A DNA stretch of 64,000 nucleotides, taken from NCBI GenBank assembly GCA_034401795.1, contig JAVVLW010001659.1, positions 248,001 to 312,000 on the forward strand. The letters run 5' to 3'. The notes beneath the pieces are model-generated. The model was not told the DNA's origin. It searched no databases and saw nothing but the letters and a program-made list of their open reading frames with translations. This DNA is from Chaetoderma sp. LZ-2023a (taxonomy: Eukaryota; Mollusca; Caudofoveata; Chaetodermatida; Chaetodermatidae). The position numbers were made by a program, and so were the translations under genes. Shown here piece after piece: positions 13,701-28,700 of this stretch (the first letter of the stretch is position 1; every line of letters starts with the position of its first letter).

Positions 13701-16700
13701 CGGAAAACAGCTCCTTGTAAGTAGTTGACCCATACCACTCTGGTATCAAAACATTTAATTTTCAAAATAAATTAAAAGATAAACTGGTGTTCATTTTTCA
13801 ACAAATTTGTTGGGAGATGGTGCTGTTGTAGACAGCAACATCTTCCAGCAAAATTGTTAAAGAATGTACATCAGTTTCTTTGATATTGGCACAGTGAAGG
13901 ATAGAATATTGACATCAGAGTGCTATGGGTTAAATATATATATTTTGTACTGGCAGATATCTTGAAATTCAGTTTTTGAATGATATATTTTAATGACACT
14001 GCGAATTGTCCAATCCATTTTAAATTTCATAGGTTGATTGGAGTATATCTGTGAAAGAAACATCGAAACTTACAATGATTTGAAAACTAATATGGCCACC
14101 AGCCCCTGGTTGAAACCGTGAATGTCAGTTTCTGGTTGAAGACTCTGCTGTCTCTTGGCGGATTTAGCTTCAAAGTTTATAGGTCCATCGAAGAAGTTCT
14201 GGGGAAGAAACCTATCGAATTTGAGACATATTCCAAGACCCAATATATCTGCCTGACACTAATCACCATTTTGAAAATCGGTTTCTGGATACCAACTCTG
14301 CAACCACATATCAAATTGGTTTCAAAGCTTTATAAATCCATTGGACATGTTTGTAGAAGAAACTCAGTATGACCACAAACCAAGAGTAGTGATGAGCAGT
14401 GATATTGAGCTGTAGATGTTAACCGTTGAATTAGTTATTTATCTCACTGACTGTATTTTCATTGAGTCATCAACAAGGTGGGTGAGTGAAGCGCTGTTTG
14501 CGGAAATGTTGATTGAGAATCTGAGAGTCCATTCACATTATCTTTGTTTGAAATTTCTCTGTCAGCATGTGTCAGATTCATATTAATGTAAAAAGTCCGC
14601 TTTTCCGACATGCATGAAACACTGTAATGGACAATCTTATTTAGAATGATTAAAGTAAATGTATGTGAACATGAAATGTTTATTTAGGCTTATCGTCATC
14701 GGTTGTGATGCTGACTCAAACCGCTAATTAACCATGTAACACTCAAGACGGCCAAATATGTCTTCTGTAGTGGTCTTGAGAAATATCCATAATTTGCAGA
14801 CCAAGAGAATATTATTTTTGAAAATTTACCATTTGAATGACTGGCTCGGTTATCAAAAATTGTCTTCTTGATCTGCAAATGGACAATTTGTATGTGAAAA
14901 TTGAAATTTTCTTGAACAAATTCTGAGGTTAAACAAGAGTAGATTTACAAATGGAGACTAGACCTTTCTTCTATATACCATATACGAGTGCTTGTAGTTT
15001 ATTAGAAATCAACTGAAGATTTATCCAATCCTACTTCTTATTAGCGAGATTTCAATTTTGGTAGCATTGATTTTGCTAGCATTTGGTTAATTGTCTAGTG
15101 GGGAGGTCAGCTTCTGTATAATTACCATGACTACGCACATATGAATCTGTCATGCAGATATATGTGAAGCTGTTATAGCCCCAATACAATAGCAGGCATT
15201 TATTTTACAGTGTGAGTCACTTTTTCTGTACGGTGTAATGCTACTGGTCATTGATCTCAGAATTGAGGGAGCTGTCAGAGAAAAGATACTTGTCTCATAT
15301 TACAGATACAGGTCTGTTTACGACGTGTTACTTATAGTATTCTGATGTACTAAAAAAATCACATGCCATTTGTAGAACTAATGATTATGATATGAGCCGC
15401 TTTCTTTTGAATATTACCCCTCTAATTGAAAAGACGGACAAAAAGTTCTCAGGAAAATTTAATAAGATTTTTCTCTAAATTGTATCTCCGACATTGCTGC
15501 GTATAAAATATGTACAAACTTATGCATTTACAAATAGTATGTAGTCAAAGTCTAAAGCTAAATGCACATTCTGGAATTGTATTGCAAATGGATTCTTACC
15601 ATGAAAGTATGTCTTAAAATATGCATTTGTTTTGACAACTGCTTACTACGCATTGATTTTCACTGTTTCTTTCAGTAAACATGAAAAAATTACTGGTTAC
15701 ATTAACTGCTATTAGAAATTGACTGGAAACAATTGTTTTATGGAATCTGATCAATTTTTTTAGGCAGATTGAGCAGTGACTAATCACGAACAAAAATAAT
15801 CATTAATGTTTTCAATTATGTAACATAAGCCCTCAGCGGCAACCTTCTGATGAGTACTGGTCACGGGCGATTAGCGAATCATAGTGCTTTAATATTATAC
15901 TTAGTAAGCAGTTCCTATGATTGACTAAAATGACACGTTATTATTGAGGACTCACACATCATAAGAAAGGCCATCCAATTGTCTACTTACTTATATACTA
16001 ATTCTTCATGTTTAGCTCACCTAGATGAGCTTATACAATCGCGATTTGTCTATCTGTCTGTCTGTCGTATGACATCTGTCAACAATTGTGGCACATTTCG
16101 TCATTTGTTGATGGATTAAAACCAAATTTGGCAGATATGTTGCTTTAGGCAATATCTATTAGGGATATAAATATGACGTGGCCGCACCCTTAAACAAGGG
16201 CCATAACTCTGGTTCATTAAGGCGTTTTTAAGTATTGAAGCCTGTGGGGAAAATATGTTTGTAGCACATTTGGTTATTTGTCGATGGATTAAAACCCAAT
16301 TCGGCAGATATGTTCCGTTAGGGAATATCTATTTGGGCTACGAATATGAAGTAGCCATGCCCACAAATAGCAGAGTTATATTTTCAAAGTATTGAAGCCT
16401 ATGGGGAAAATACGTTAGTTGCGCATTTCGTCATTTATTAATGGATTACAAGTAAATGTGGTAGATATGTTCCTTTAGGCAACATCTATTGGAGCTATGG
16501 ATATGAAGTATTGAACCCTATATGGGGAAAACACGTTTTCACCTATTGTTGATAGATTAAACCAAAATTTAGCTTAGATTTCCTTCAGTCTAATATCTAT
16601 TTGAACTATAGATATAGTGTGCATCTTTAAACAAGGGCTATAACTCTGGTTCATTAAGTCTTAAACTATGGAACCCTATGGTGAAAACCCATTTGTTTCA

Positions 16701-19700
16701 TAAATCATTGATGGATTAAAACCAAATTTAGCAGATATGTTTCTTCACTAAAATATCTATTTGGAGTATGAATATAAAGAGGCCACACCTTTAAACAAGG
16801 GCCATAACTCTAGCTCATTAAGACGTTACTATTGAACCCTTTGATTACAATACATGTATTTTGTCAATTGTCGATGGATTAAAACCAGATTTAGCAGATA
16901 TGTTCCTTTAGGCAATATCTTTTGCCCTTTGAATATGAAGAAGCCATGACCTGAAATAAGGGCCATAACTCTGGCTCTTTAAAGCATTTTATGTATTGAA
17001 CCCTATGGGGAAAATAATTTGTGTAACGTGTTGTAAATTGTTAATGGACTAAAACAATGTCTGTCAGAAATGTTCATTTAGTACACTTTAATCATTTAAA
17101 TGTCATTTGCTGGGTCCATAATGTCAGGGATGGCTGCTCCATTGATCAATGGTACAGTGTCAATGACACCAATATTCTTGCATTTCCTCATCCAATTTTT
17201 TTACTGTGACCATTGTCCAGTTGGTAAATGTCATCTGCTGGGTCAGGGATGGCTGCCCCATTGGTCAATGGGACTTTTCCTATTGGTCAATAGTGTCAAG
17301 GACACCAATATTTTGGCGGGGTATTATGTGACAGGCGCCCCGGGCTGACAGACATTAGAGTGGTTTCCGGATAATAACTTTGTTACCATTTATTGGATCT
17401 TGTAACTTGTAACATATCATAACCTTCTTTGAAAGGGAACAGCATTAACATGCATAAGTGTCTCCTATTGCCCTTGTGGAACTATCACTATTCTGATTAT
17501 CACATTACTCCCCTTATCCAAATAACCATATTTCTTTGTCATCAACAATTAACAATAATTAACAATATTTAACAATTAGGTAGAGCCAGTAGCGAAATTG
17601 GACATGCTAAGTAGCTTGTATCTATCTACATGTCAAACTTTGAAATGTCATAGGGTGAAACGTTTTGAAATTGACAATGATCCAATGATTATGATCCGAA
17701 GTTCAAGATAGCTACTGATATATGGTGGTTGGACTAGGTCTGGAGAAGAAACTCATCGAAATCGATGATAATCTAAAATCTAAGATGACTGCTAGCCAAG
17801 GGTAGCCATCTTGATAATTGGTTTCCAGATGTTAACTCCATTACCTTTTATTGGATTGCCACAGGGTGGTTGGACTAGCTTTGGAGAAGAGACCTGTCGA
17901 AATAGACGATGGTCCTAAATCCAAGATGGCTACAAGCAACTGGCAGTCATCTTGAAAATTGATATATCCATTTCTGTTTAGCGGATCGCTTCGAAACTTC
18001 ATGGGGCAAATGTGGGATGACTGGACTAGGTCTAAGGAAAAAACTTATTGAAATTGTATATGATCCGAAATTCAGTGTGGCAGCCAGCCATCTGCGGCCA
18101 TATTGAAAATTGGTTTCCAGACGTTAACTCCATGACTGTTTAGCGGATCGCATTGAAACTTCATAGGATGACTGGTCTATGTCTGATAGCTCTCATTCAT
18201 TGATTTGTAATCATGTCGTATTATGCACCGTTTGCGGAGCTCTTGTTGTATTAGTAGTAAGGATGATTGTTGCATTGGTCAATAATGATAAGGACCATTG
18301 CCATCTGTCTATGGCAGCAGTTATGGTTGCCTGATGGACCAATGATGCTTGTTGTGCATTAATTAATATAAACATGTTTACAGCTCCTCATCAGCTTGGC
18401 GAGCACTATGACCCTTGGACCATTTATTGTAACATTTTATCAAGTTAAATATATATTCTAAATACACCCTATTTAGTCGCTTGACTTACTGGTCCTATGT
18501 GGGTGTATTTTAAATACCTAATTAACCATCTGAAAATTTTCTAACATACAAAAATAAGACATAAATGTGTAAAAATTGGGATGAACTTTCTTATGATGTA
18601 TGAATTGAATACCATTCTGATACTGTATTAGTTGATCATAACAGCTGTGTAATGTGTGTTGTCTTTTGAGTCTAATAATAATTTGAAGTATGGTTTACTA
18701 TTCACCTAGCGTTCTTAAGTGTCTCGCTGCTGCAAGCCAGCAGACAATAATTTAAATGAGCAAAAACTTGAATATTTTGAAAACAATTTGACTGAAAGTT
18801 GTTGGTGGCTTAACCATCAAAAACTTTCAGTCAAATTGTTTTCAAAATCTTTAGCGGGTATAGAGATATAACCCTTATAGATAGATAGATAGATATTGTC
18901 TGCAAAAACTCAGCAGTCAGATGGTTAACAGGCAGCAGGCAGACTCAGACTCTGAACATTGATTTGAGGGGATTCCCTGTGAATAAGGCAGTGTTCTAAA
19001 AGTGTATTGTAATACATAAAATATAATGTCATTTTCATTGCATCGACATAGAATAATATCTAGACTCAAAGAATAGAAATTACACTAGCTCTATTTGTCA
19101 CAAAACATTCACACAATCTGTACTTCTCAGACTGTTTAATTGTATCTTTCTTTGGAAATTTGTCATTATTAGCTCACCTGGCCAGAATGGCCAAGTGAGC
19201 TTATGCCATGGCGACCGTCCGTCATCTGTCCGTCCGTCCATCAACTTTTTCCTTTAAACAACTTCTTCTCAATAACCACTGGGCCAATTTCAATTGTATT
19301 TGGCAGGAAGTATCCTTAGGGCATAGGGATCCAAGTTTGTTCAAACAAAGCCGATTTGGCCGGTGGCCATCTTGGATTTTGGCCGATTTTAGGAAATGGC
19401 TTTAAAAATCTTCTCCGAAACCGCTTGGTGGATTGATTCAAAACTCACGAAATATCATATAGGGCAAGAGCTGAACCAAGTTTGTTCGAAGGAACTTGAT
19501 TGGCCAAATGGTTCGGCAGCCATCTTGGATGACCTAGTTTTCGTGAAAACGACTTATTCTGCAGAACCGCTGAATGGATCGGGTTGAAATTTTGGGGATA
19601 TGATTTTGGACTAAGGGCCATTAAAGTTTGTTCATGGGAAGTTGATAGGTAAAAAACATGGCCGCCGTGGACCAATCAAATTTGAGCGTGTTTGGCTGGC

Positions 19701-22700
19701 ATATTCAATCTTTTTATTTGATGGATTTTGAAGCAGAAATTGGTTTTCTTAGCTCTGCTTACTTGTCAGTCAGCTGTCGTATAGCGATAACCCCATCCGT
19801 CTTCTGTATGTCCATCCATCCATCTGTTTGTCCATCACCAACAATGGCGGCTCATTTTGTTATTTCTTGACGGATTGACACCAAACTTGGTCACAATGTT
19901 AATGACGGCATCTAATATCTGTGTTGTGAAGATGAAACTGATAGGACGTCAAATGCCAGAGTTATCACTCCTTAAATATTTGAGTCTCACTTTCATAGGG
20001 CAAATAATGGTTTGTTCCCACCGTCCATTGATTTATCACCATGTCAGATTTTATTGCCAAACTAGATATTAAATTCCAATTAACAGATTAACCTTTCCAA
20101 TACTGCAGAAATATTTAAGATATGTATTATGTGCTCTGACATCTATGCTCTTAAAAATATTTGAAATGTATTTGATTGAAAGTTGTTGCGGCAGCAATGA
20201 AAGTTGTTGCTGCATAAGGCAGCAATGACTTTCAGTCAAATTATTTTCTAAATCAACTCCAGCTCACCATACCCCTGCTCCTAACTCGGTGATTCAGCCA
20301 GATGTGCATGTGTTAAATGGATTGTGTGGTGGTGGGGAATAACCTGCTATAAAGACCACCTACCTGCCTTTAGAGACCATTTTCTCCAAATTGTATTTAA
20401 ACCTCTAGTAACCGTCCGACTGAGTTTTTGCAGACGACATATTCCAAAGGTTATATCTCTGAACCTGATAAATATTTTGAAAATAATTGAACTGAAAGTT
20501 GTTGGTGGCTAAGCCGCCAACAACTTTCAGTCAACTTGTTTTCAAAATATTCAACAAGTCAAGAGCTTTTGAAAATTGAAATTATTGGCTGCACTGGCTT
20601 GCAGCAGTGAGACAGTTAAGAAACCAGTTGTTGTTAGCACTGATTTCATCTATTTTCACTTAAACATTGTTCAAAATCACTAATGCAAAAAAACCAGTCC
20701 AGAGATTGTTGTCAATATCTCGAAAACTAAATCATTTGACTGAAAGTCATTGGAAGTGACACTGATGGATGTAAAACTTAAGTAAGATTAGTTGAAATGC
20801 CAATGTTCCAGGTGAGCGATACAGGCCCATTGGGCCTCTTGTTAATTCTGGTTATTTGTTTCTAATCGTTATTTAACATCTTGGGGCACATTATTTCATC
20901 AGTTGTGTTTTTTTTGTTCAAGAGCTGTACTTGCCCCCAGCACAATTGGTGATGTCACGTCATTAACACGTGGCGATAGGTAGAGCCTTCTTACTTTATC
21001 TTAATCTCAAACACTAAGCTTGTCTTACTCATATTCCTCAATCTGGTCTCTGACGAATAATTATTTCTCATTTTAAAGCCCACAAATCACTAACTCAGCA
21101 GCTAGAGCTTGGCTCTGAATTGGCCACAACTAATATTGATTATATTGTGTCCAACGTCCATCTAAACATATCCATATAGAGTTATACCAGAGCAAGACTG
21201 TTGGTCAGAGCTGATGTGAAGATACTGTTATTAAATGACGCGTGCTGGTTTATGCTCATGCTATATAATGTTATGCTAATTGTTAAATAAAAACAAACCA
21301 CTGTCTTAATACACACATTGCGTTACATGTAAATTGAAAGTTACAGTATTTACAAAATATTTTATATTTGTGGTTTCACTTTCCATGGGATCATATTCTT
21401 CAGATCGATTTATCTGCAGCATGCTCTGGTTAAAATTGTGCGATTTACCGTCAGAATTATTTGAAAGAAAGTTGTTGATATATTAGAAATCAATAATTTT
21501 TAGTCAAGTTGTTTTAAAATTATTTTTCAGGTTTAATTTTATGTCTTACAATCAGATTTTAGATAATTTCTGTCCAGTATACAGCTGTCAGTTGTTCTCT
21601 ACAGGTCAGATGGTAACTGACTTTTAATAGAAGCCATCTGTGTTTATAGTAACTAATTTTCAGTGCTTACTAACAGCTTAAGGCAGTCAGTTAAGAGTGT
21701 GTGTAATTTGACTGTATTCATATATCAATTTGTGTTTTGCCCAGCTGCTACTGACCGTCCATACCTGTTACTGTCAATAAATAAACCTCAGTCTCTTATC
21801 TTTGAGAATTGCACTGAATACTGGCAGAGGATAATTGACCTTTCAACTTTATCCATCCATCATATGACGTAATAATCAACTGCATGACATGTAAAATGAC
21901 ATCATAATCAATGACGTCATGAATGATGTATATACATGTAAGTACATCACGAATGCATAACTGAAGATGGACTATGCATTGGTGTATGAATTGTATGTAT
22001 TTATTATTTAATAAATATTCCGTTGAATATTTTGAAACTAATTTGACTGGATGCTGTTGCTGCCTATGGGCATAGCTAAAACTGGAATGGTCCATTCAGT
22101 AGTAATGTGTTAATTCGCTGAAAAGATCATGGTTTATGTCATGAGAAGAATATCTGTTCTTTTCATGCAGAGCAAACGCTCTCGCCTTTTCTGTATCTGT
22201 TTAAATGCTTGCCTTCACTGTTAGCGGATCAATGCTGTGATGGGTTGTTTCTTATGTGTTGCTATTGACTCATATTCTGTTTTCTTTATCTCTCCTCTCG
22301 GGCTTCATATTATAATCAGAAAATGTGTGTTTAGATGTATTTACATTAATTTGGCACCTATTCTGCTCTGTTCTGGGTCCTCAAAGACCCAGTTATTTCA
22401 ATAAAAATCTATGGTGCTTCACTTGATATCCAAAACACCCTTGTCTGTTTTTGTTCGTCTACCGCCCCTTGCATCGGGCTGGATGGAGGGGGGTGGGGAC
22501 TCTTCCCCCATCCTGGCATTAATTTCTATAATGAATAAGTCTTTGTCCACCATGTTTCGTTGATTTTCATAGAATGGATAGATCTGATCTGCCACGCATG
22601 TATATGATGTCATAATCAATTATGTCACATGTAAGCTGATGTTGCAATCAAAATATGTATTGAATGGTATATCTAGCTCCGTCATGGACATTGAATAGTC

Positions 22701-25700
22701 TGTCAAGTGTACGAATTGTATGGCTTTACTATTTAATAAAATAATCTGTTGCATATTTTGAAACTTATTTGACTGGGTGCTGTTGCTGCCATTGGCTAGT
22801 CAAATTAGTTTTAAAGTATTCAACAGCTTACCTGTATAAATACCTTGATATTGAGATTCTGGGAATTCAGGGTTTTGATCGATCCCAGCACAGACAAAAC
22901 ATGGGCATAGCTTAGTTAGAAATGGGTGGGGCAAGGCTAGAAGTGTGTGTGGCATAGCTAGAACTGGGTGGGCCATAGCTAGAAATGGGTGGGCCATAGC
23001 TAGAAAAGGGTGGTGCATAGCTATAAACGCATCCCTCTATTATCCTATTGATGTGAAAAGAAAAAAAAAAAAATCTTGCGATTTTACGAATGTACAGGTC
23101 ATTTTCAACAAAAGCTATGAAAAAGGTTTTTGACCAGCTGAATATGAATTTGACACTTAGATCTGATTGATTGTTGAATTTTGTGGTACTCTTTTAAACA
23201 ATGTTAATAAACTTCCACTTACCCTGTACAAAAGCAACTTCTACTGTGCTGCTGATGGGATCGAATATGACTAGTGACTGAGGATCCTCTAAGTTTGTTA
23301 ACCCTTTAACAGTCATATCAGCCAAAACAGCTTTTGTAGTGGTCTTGAGAAATGTCCATTTGCAGACCAAGAGAAGAATATTTTTGAAAATTTACCACGA
23401 ATAACTGGCTCGTAACTGAGCCAGTCTTCTTCTTCTTTTCGTTCGCTGATCATACCGCCAGTCCTGTAAGTGACTATCGACATGATCATAAGCGTTAAGT
23501 GCGTGGATCCATGGTTTATTAGAGTGCGCCGTGCGGCCTGGAACCTCCGTCTTCAGCACTCGAGGTTTCTGTCAGGGTTACCTCACCCTTACCTCCTTTA
23601 GTCGCCTCTTACGAATCGCAGAGGATACGGAAGGTGTATTCTAAGCCCCACCTACAGGGCAACTGAGCCAGTCATTCCAGTGGTAAATTTTCTAAAATTG
23701 TTTTCTCTTGATCTGCAAATGGACATTTTCATTGAGAAAATTGAAATTTCTACAAGTTCAAGGGTTAAAATGTATTTGTTATGTCAAAATACACCCTTAA
23801 TATTCATATTGCAGACCTAAATGTTTAAATTTCATATCCCGTTTTTATTTGTAACCCAAACATTTGCCCTTCTGATCACAGTTTTTGCATTTCTGAACAT
23901 AGTGTGTATCACACTCAAATCTGAACATAAAAAAGGAAACCCCAGGTTTTCTACATTTCTTGTTCAGTGCCCATGTTCCAGGTGAGTGAAATCCCCTCGC
24001 TATTTCATATGTCTTGTTTTAATTAATAATTTTCATTTTGAGTAGATTTTAATATCCATTTAAAAAAATTATTAAGCAAGTTCAGCCTTAATTTTATCTT
24101 TAGAAAAAATATTTGTCAATATATGTATATGCATACATGGAATAAGTCACCATGCTAAAAATTATATTGTTCTGTGTATTTGCATGGCAATGAGACTATC
24201 TGCTGTCCTTTCTTCTGCTTTTAGTGCGCAGAAGTCAGCTGGTGGTGACTCTAACATTGACGATGTTTGTAAGTTGTTACGGAGTACAGGATTCTCTATA
24301 GCACCACAAGCCAAGAGACCTCCACAGTACCCAGATTCTTATTTCTGGTTAGTAATAAATTTTATTTGTTACATGTTTACTGGTCACATGACAAGAGTAC
24401 ATCTGTGAATCTAACCAGCCCTTTGACAGCATTGAATAGTTGCATTTCCCCTGCCCTTCGAATATGTTTTTTTTATTAGTGGCAAAATGGTGTAATCCCC
24501 CCCGCCCAATTTGAGCATAATAATCAACTGAATAAAGTATTTGAAGAATCTTCGCCCATCCTCCTATAGTTCAGTTGTCAATTTTACTATTGAAACCAAT
24601 AATGAATTATTCAGGCAGCCACTTTCATCATCTTTTGACCGATTTCTACCAAATCTGGTCAAAATGAACTTAGATTTGCATTGTGTAAATGAAGTTGATA
24701 CCATCTCAAACCTCAGAGTTATTGCCCTTGAAAATGTTCTAAAGTATGCGGCCCAATTAGGGAAAATATTACTGTTGTGGCACGTTTTATCATATATAGA
24801 TCTATTGACATCTAACTTGGTGGGTAAGTATCACTTGGGAATTAAGTACATTTAGGCTCACCAGTTTTAGGCAGCTGAGCATCAAGTATTTCATGTTAGT
24901 TGGAGCAAAGAACTCCACTTGAGTAGCGTAGTCTGGGGTGGGGGTGGGTGGGTTGCAGGTCAAAAGTGGCACCGTGTGTAAAATATAATAATTTTGGTGG
25001 TTCATATTTACCTCTGGGAATGCAGAGCCATCTGAGAGAATCCAACAATTTTCCAGGGTAGGACACCCTGGGCCCCATGGACCATGGTGCTTTTTTATGC
25101 CTCCATGGTACCATTTTAGTAGTGCTTGCTCCCCTTGATGTTAAAACCTGACTACACCACTGCTCCACTTAATCAGCCATGATGATTTTCACTTCAAGAG
25201 TATACTTACCTCCCTAATACTCTTTGATATTGCTAAATATCGGCTTTCACTAAATAAACACTCAGAATAAAAACAGTTAGGTGCCCCTACTGGGCAGGGA
25301 GTCAGAGTGCAGTCCGGCGGATGCCAGCCCCACCACCGCGCATGCGCAGACTAGCGCTTGCTCTTTGCTAATTTATTGGCAGAGGGTGTACACATGCTTT
25401 TGTGCTCAAAGCTTTTCCAAGTCTTTTTAAGCGTTTGTTAGAAGTTTAGAACACCTGTAAAGATGGCAGATAGAGTTACTTCGCCAGAGGAGGGCCCAGG
25501 ATCTATCCATCAGGTGACTTCTATTATATTTTAGCGAGTTTTTCCCGGTGTAATGTGTTTCCGGGACTCGCGTTTATCGTGATAAGCGCCTAGTATAGTT
25601 GTTTTATGTCAACATGGTGCTATATAATACTAATCTCTCTTTGTGTTTATGTCCACAGGTATCTGTCAGGATATGTATGGGACATCACATCAACAGAGGG

Positions 25701-28700
25701 TTTGTTTCTCTCCACCAAGGTTCCATTTCCTACTAATACTGTTAGGTTATCTAACCAAAAAGTCTATGTCCAGTGACTCGGAGGCCTCGTAAGAAGGTCT
25801 TCTCACTTTGCCCTCTTGATCCAATTCCTTCCCCCTAAGGTGGAGAGAGTTAAGAGGTCGTAGTCTTGGTGGAGTGCTCCAGTTCATCACATTGGATGGT
25901 TTGTCTATACAAGGAGTCAGGTATTCTAGTTAATGATATGAGGTGATGATAATTATGTAACTATTAATTGCCACTATTATCATTGTGTATCTGATGTTTG
26001 TGTAGTCTGAATATCTATCCTGAAGATGTTCTGGTTATGAATACAATTCGTCCTTACACCTGGATGTTTGTTTTCGGATCGATTTAATTTCTGTCTTGAA
26101 TTAATGACGTCATAATCAGCCCTGCTCTTTATTAACAATTAAAGTTTTGCCCAACGCTGGTTTCTCATATGATTAGTGATCTTTATGATCAGTTTTCCCT
26201 CTCTTTTATTTTTGGTTTTGAGTTTCTAACCTTAACTAAAATACTCATTGTCCTCGTCTTCTGTCCTGTTTCAGAGACCTGGTTGCCCGTCCTGTGGTCG
26301 CTTCCTGAAGGAGAAGTTTATACCACATCTTTGCTTCCAATGTAGCCCTTGTGGGCCATTGCTTAATTGTGATGTGTGTAAGCATTGGGGTGGGGGGGGG
26401 GGTGGGGGCGAACTAATGAAGGAGTTTTTATGCTTACAGGCAAAGGACAAGGTTGCGGAGGAGGAGAGGAAGATGAAACGAGAGGTTGTGAGTAAAATGG
26501 GTAAGAGGAAGGCCTCGTCCTCAGTGGACATGGAGGCCTTCCGTAGTGAGGTGTTGGGAGAGATGAAGAGGACAATAAAGGATTTGGTACCAGAGTTGCT
26601 CCGTGGCATGCTTCCTGGACCAAATCCTTTGTTTCACTTCAAGAGTATACTTACCTCCCTAATACTTTTGATATTGCTAAATATTGGCTTTCACTCAATA
26701 AACACTCAGATTTAAAACAGTTAGGTGCCCCTACTGGGCAGGGAGTCAGAGCGTAGTCTGGCGGATGCCAGCCCCACCACCGCGCATGCGCAGACTAGCA
26801 CTTCCTCTTTGCTAGATTATTGGCAAAGAGATCACACATGTTTTTTTGTTCAATAGCTTTTTCGCTCTCTTAAACTGTTTAAGTGGTGTTTGTTTGGAGT
26901 GTTAGTCACTTTTTTGGATGGCGGATAGGAATACGTCGCCACAGGAGGACGGAGGACCTTTAAATCAGGTGACTTCTAGTAAAATTAGCGAGTTTTCTTC
27001 CCGGTGTATTGTGTTTCCGGGACTCGCGTTTACCGTGATAAGCGCCTTAGTTAGTTGGTTTAGGTCAACTCGGTGCTACCTAGGACTAATTTCTCTTTCT
27101 GTTTCTGTCCACAGGTCTGTATGACGCTAGGTTGTGACGTCACAGTACCAGAGAATTAGTATTCTCTCCACCATGGTTCCATTTCCTACTAACACTGTTA
27201 GGTTATCTAACCAAATGAAAAATTATGCCCAGTGAGTTGGAGGCCTGGTATAAAGGTCTTCTCACTTTGCCCTCTTGTTCCAATTCCTTCCCCATGAGGT
27301 GGAGAGAGTTAAGAGGCGTGCAGATGGTGGAGTTTCCGGTTCGTCACGTTGGATGGTTTGTCTATACAAGGTGTCAGGTATCTAGTTATTGATAATGTGG
27401 TGATGTTAATTATTGTAAACAATCAAAGGGAGATAATTAACATTTTTGCCAGTAAAGAGTTATCTATATGTATCTGATGGTTGTGTAGTCAACTTATCCA
27501 TTCAGCATACAATTCGTCTTTGCACTTGGATGTTTTGTTGGGATCGAATTTTTCCTGTCACGGGATTAATGACGTCATAATCAGCTGGCTATGTATTTAT
27601 TAGCAATTCAAGCGCTAGGCTGGTTTTTGATGTATATTGATCTTTATGATCGTTTTCCTTCTCCTTGAGTTGGATTGAGTTTCTAAGCTTAACTAGTTGC
27701 TCATACTCCTTGTCCTTTGCCCTGTTTCAGGGACCGGGTTGCGCGTCCTGTGGACGTTTTATGCATGTGAAGTTCTGGCCGCATCTGTGTTATCGATGTA
27801 GCCCTTGTGGTCCATTGATTAATTGTGACATATGTAAGCACTGGGGGGGCGAGTTAATGTCCGAATTCTTGTGCTGCTTACAGGCGACGGACAAGGTGGT
27901 AGTGGAGGAGAAGAAGAAGAAGCGGAAACGAGAGGTTGTAAGTGAGAAGGGTAAGGGGAAGGTCTCGTCCGCGGTGGATATGGAGACCTTCCGGACCGAG
28001 ATGTTGGGAGAGATGAGGAGGACAATAAAAGATTTGGTTCCAGGGTTGCTTCGTGGCATGCTTCCTGGACCAGATCCTTTATTGTCCTCATCATCGGCTT
28101 CGGAGCAGGTAATCCCCGCCTCTGGATCGATTTTCCTTAGTCCGCTTCCGTTGTCCGACGATTCAGAGGTGGCCCCATTAGAGGGGGCGTTCCACGGCCC
28201 TGGCAGCAGGCTTATTGCCGCGCCGATAGGGGACCGTGGACGGTTGTCGCTGGAACCCGCTGGCTGCTTATCAGTCCAGGGGTATCCGCACGCCGCGGTG
28301 GCCAGTACCTCCTATGGCACCGTTCCTGGTCAGCCCGGGTTGGCTCTCTTTGCTGACCCGGGGTCTAATCTTTCTGACCAGGGTGATGAGGATTACCTGC
28401 TAGGGTCGCCGTCTGACGACGCGGACATGGATGAAGACGTTTGTGCACCCCTCGCGGGGAATACAGGCGCTTTTTTCCACGGTATTACTCACCCTGGAGT
28501 AAGGTCCGCGGTTCAGGTGGTGGCCCAGGGCGCTGCTGATGGCCAGCGGTACCGCATACCTCGGCTTGCCGAGAGTGTAGCTGGTGCTGGCCGGGCCCGT
28601 GGTAGGGCTATATATACCCCGCGCTCTACCGCGGTGCCTGCTCCTGGTCAAACCAGTGATATTCTCATGCCGGTGCTGTCAGGCCCGCATGTTTTCCCTG

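Noticed and set aside
17100..17348. 82-codon ORF
   Set aside because: Lies in a repeated block (TGTCATTTGCTGGGTC repeated twice) and has no protein features.
23426..23660. Possible tRNA gene within the SINE
   Set aside because: No complete cloverleaf could be drawn; the target duplication and tail identify it as a retroposed SINE.
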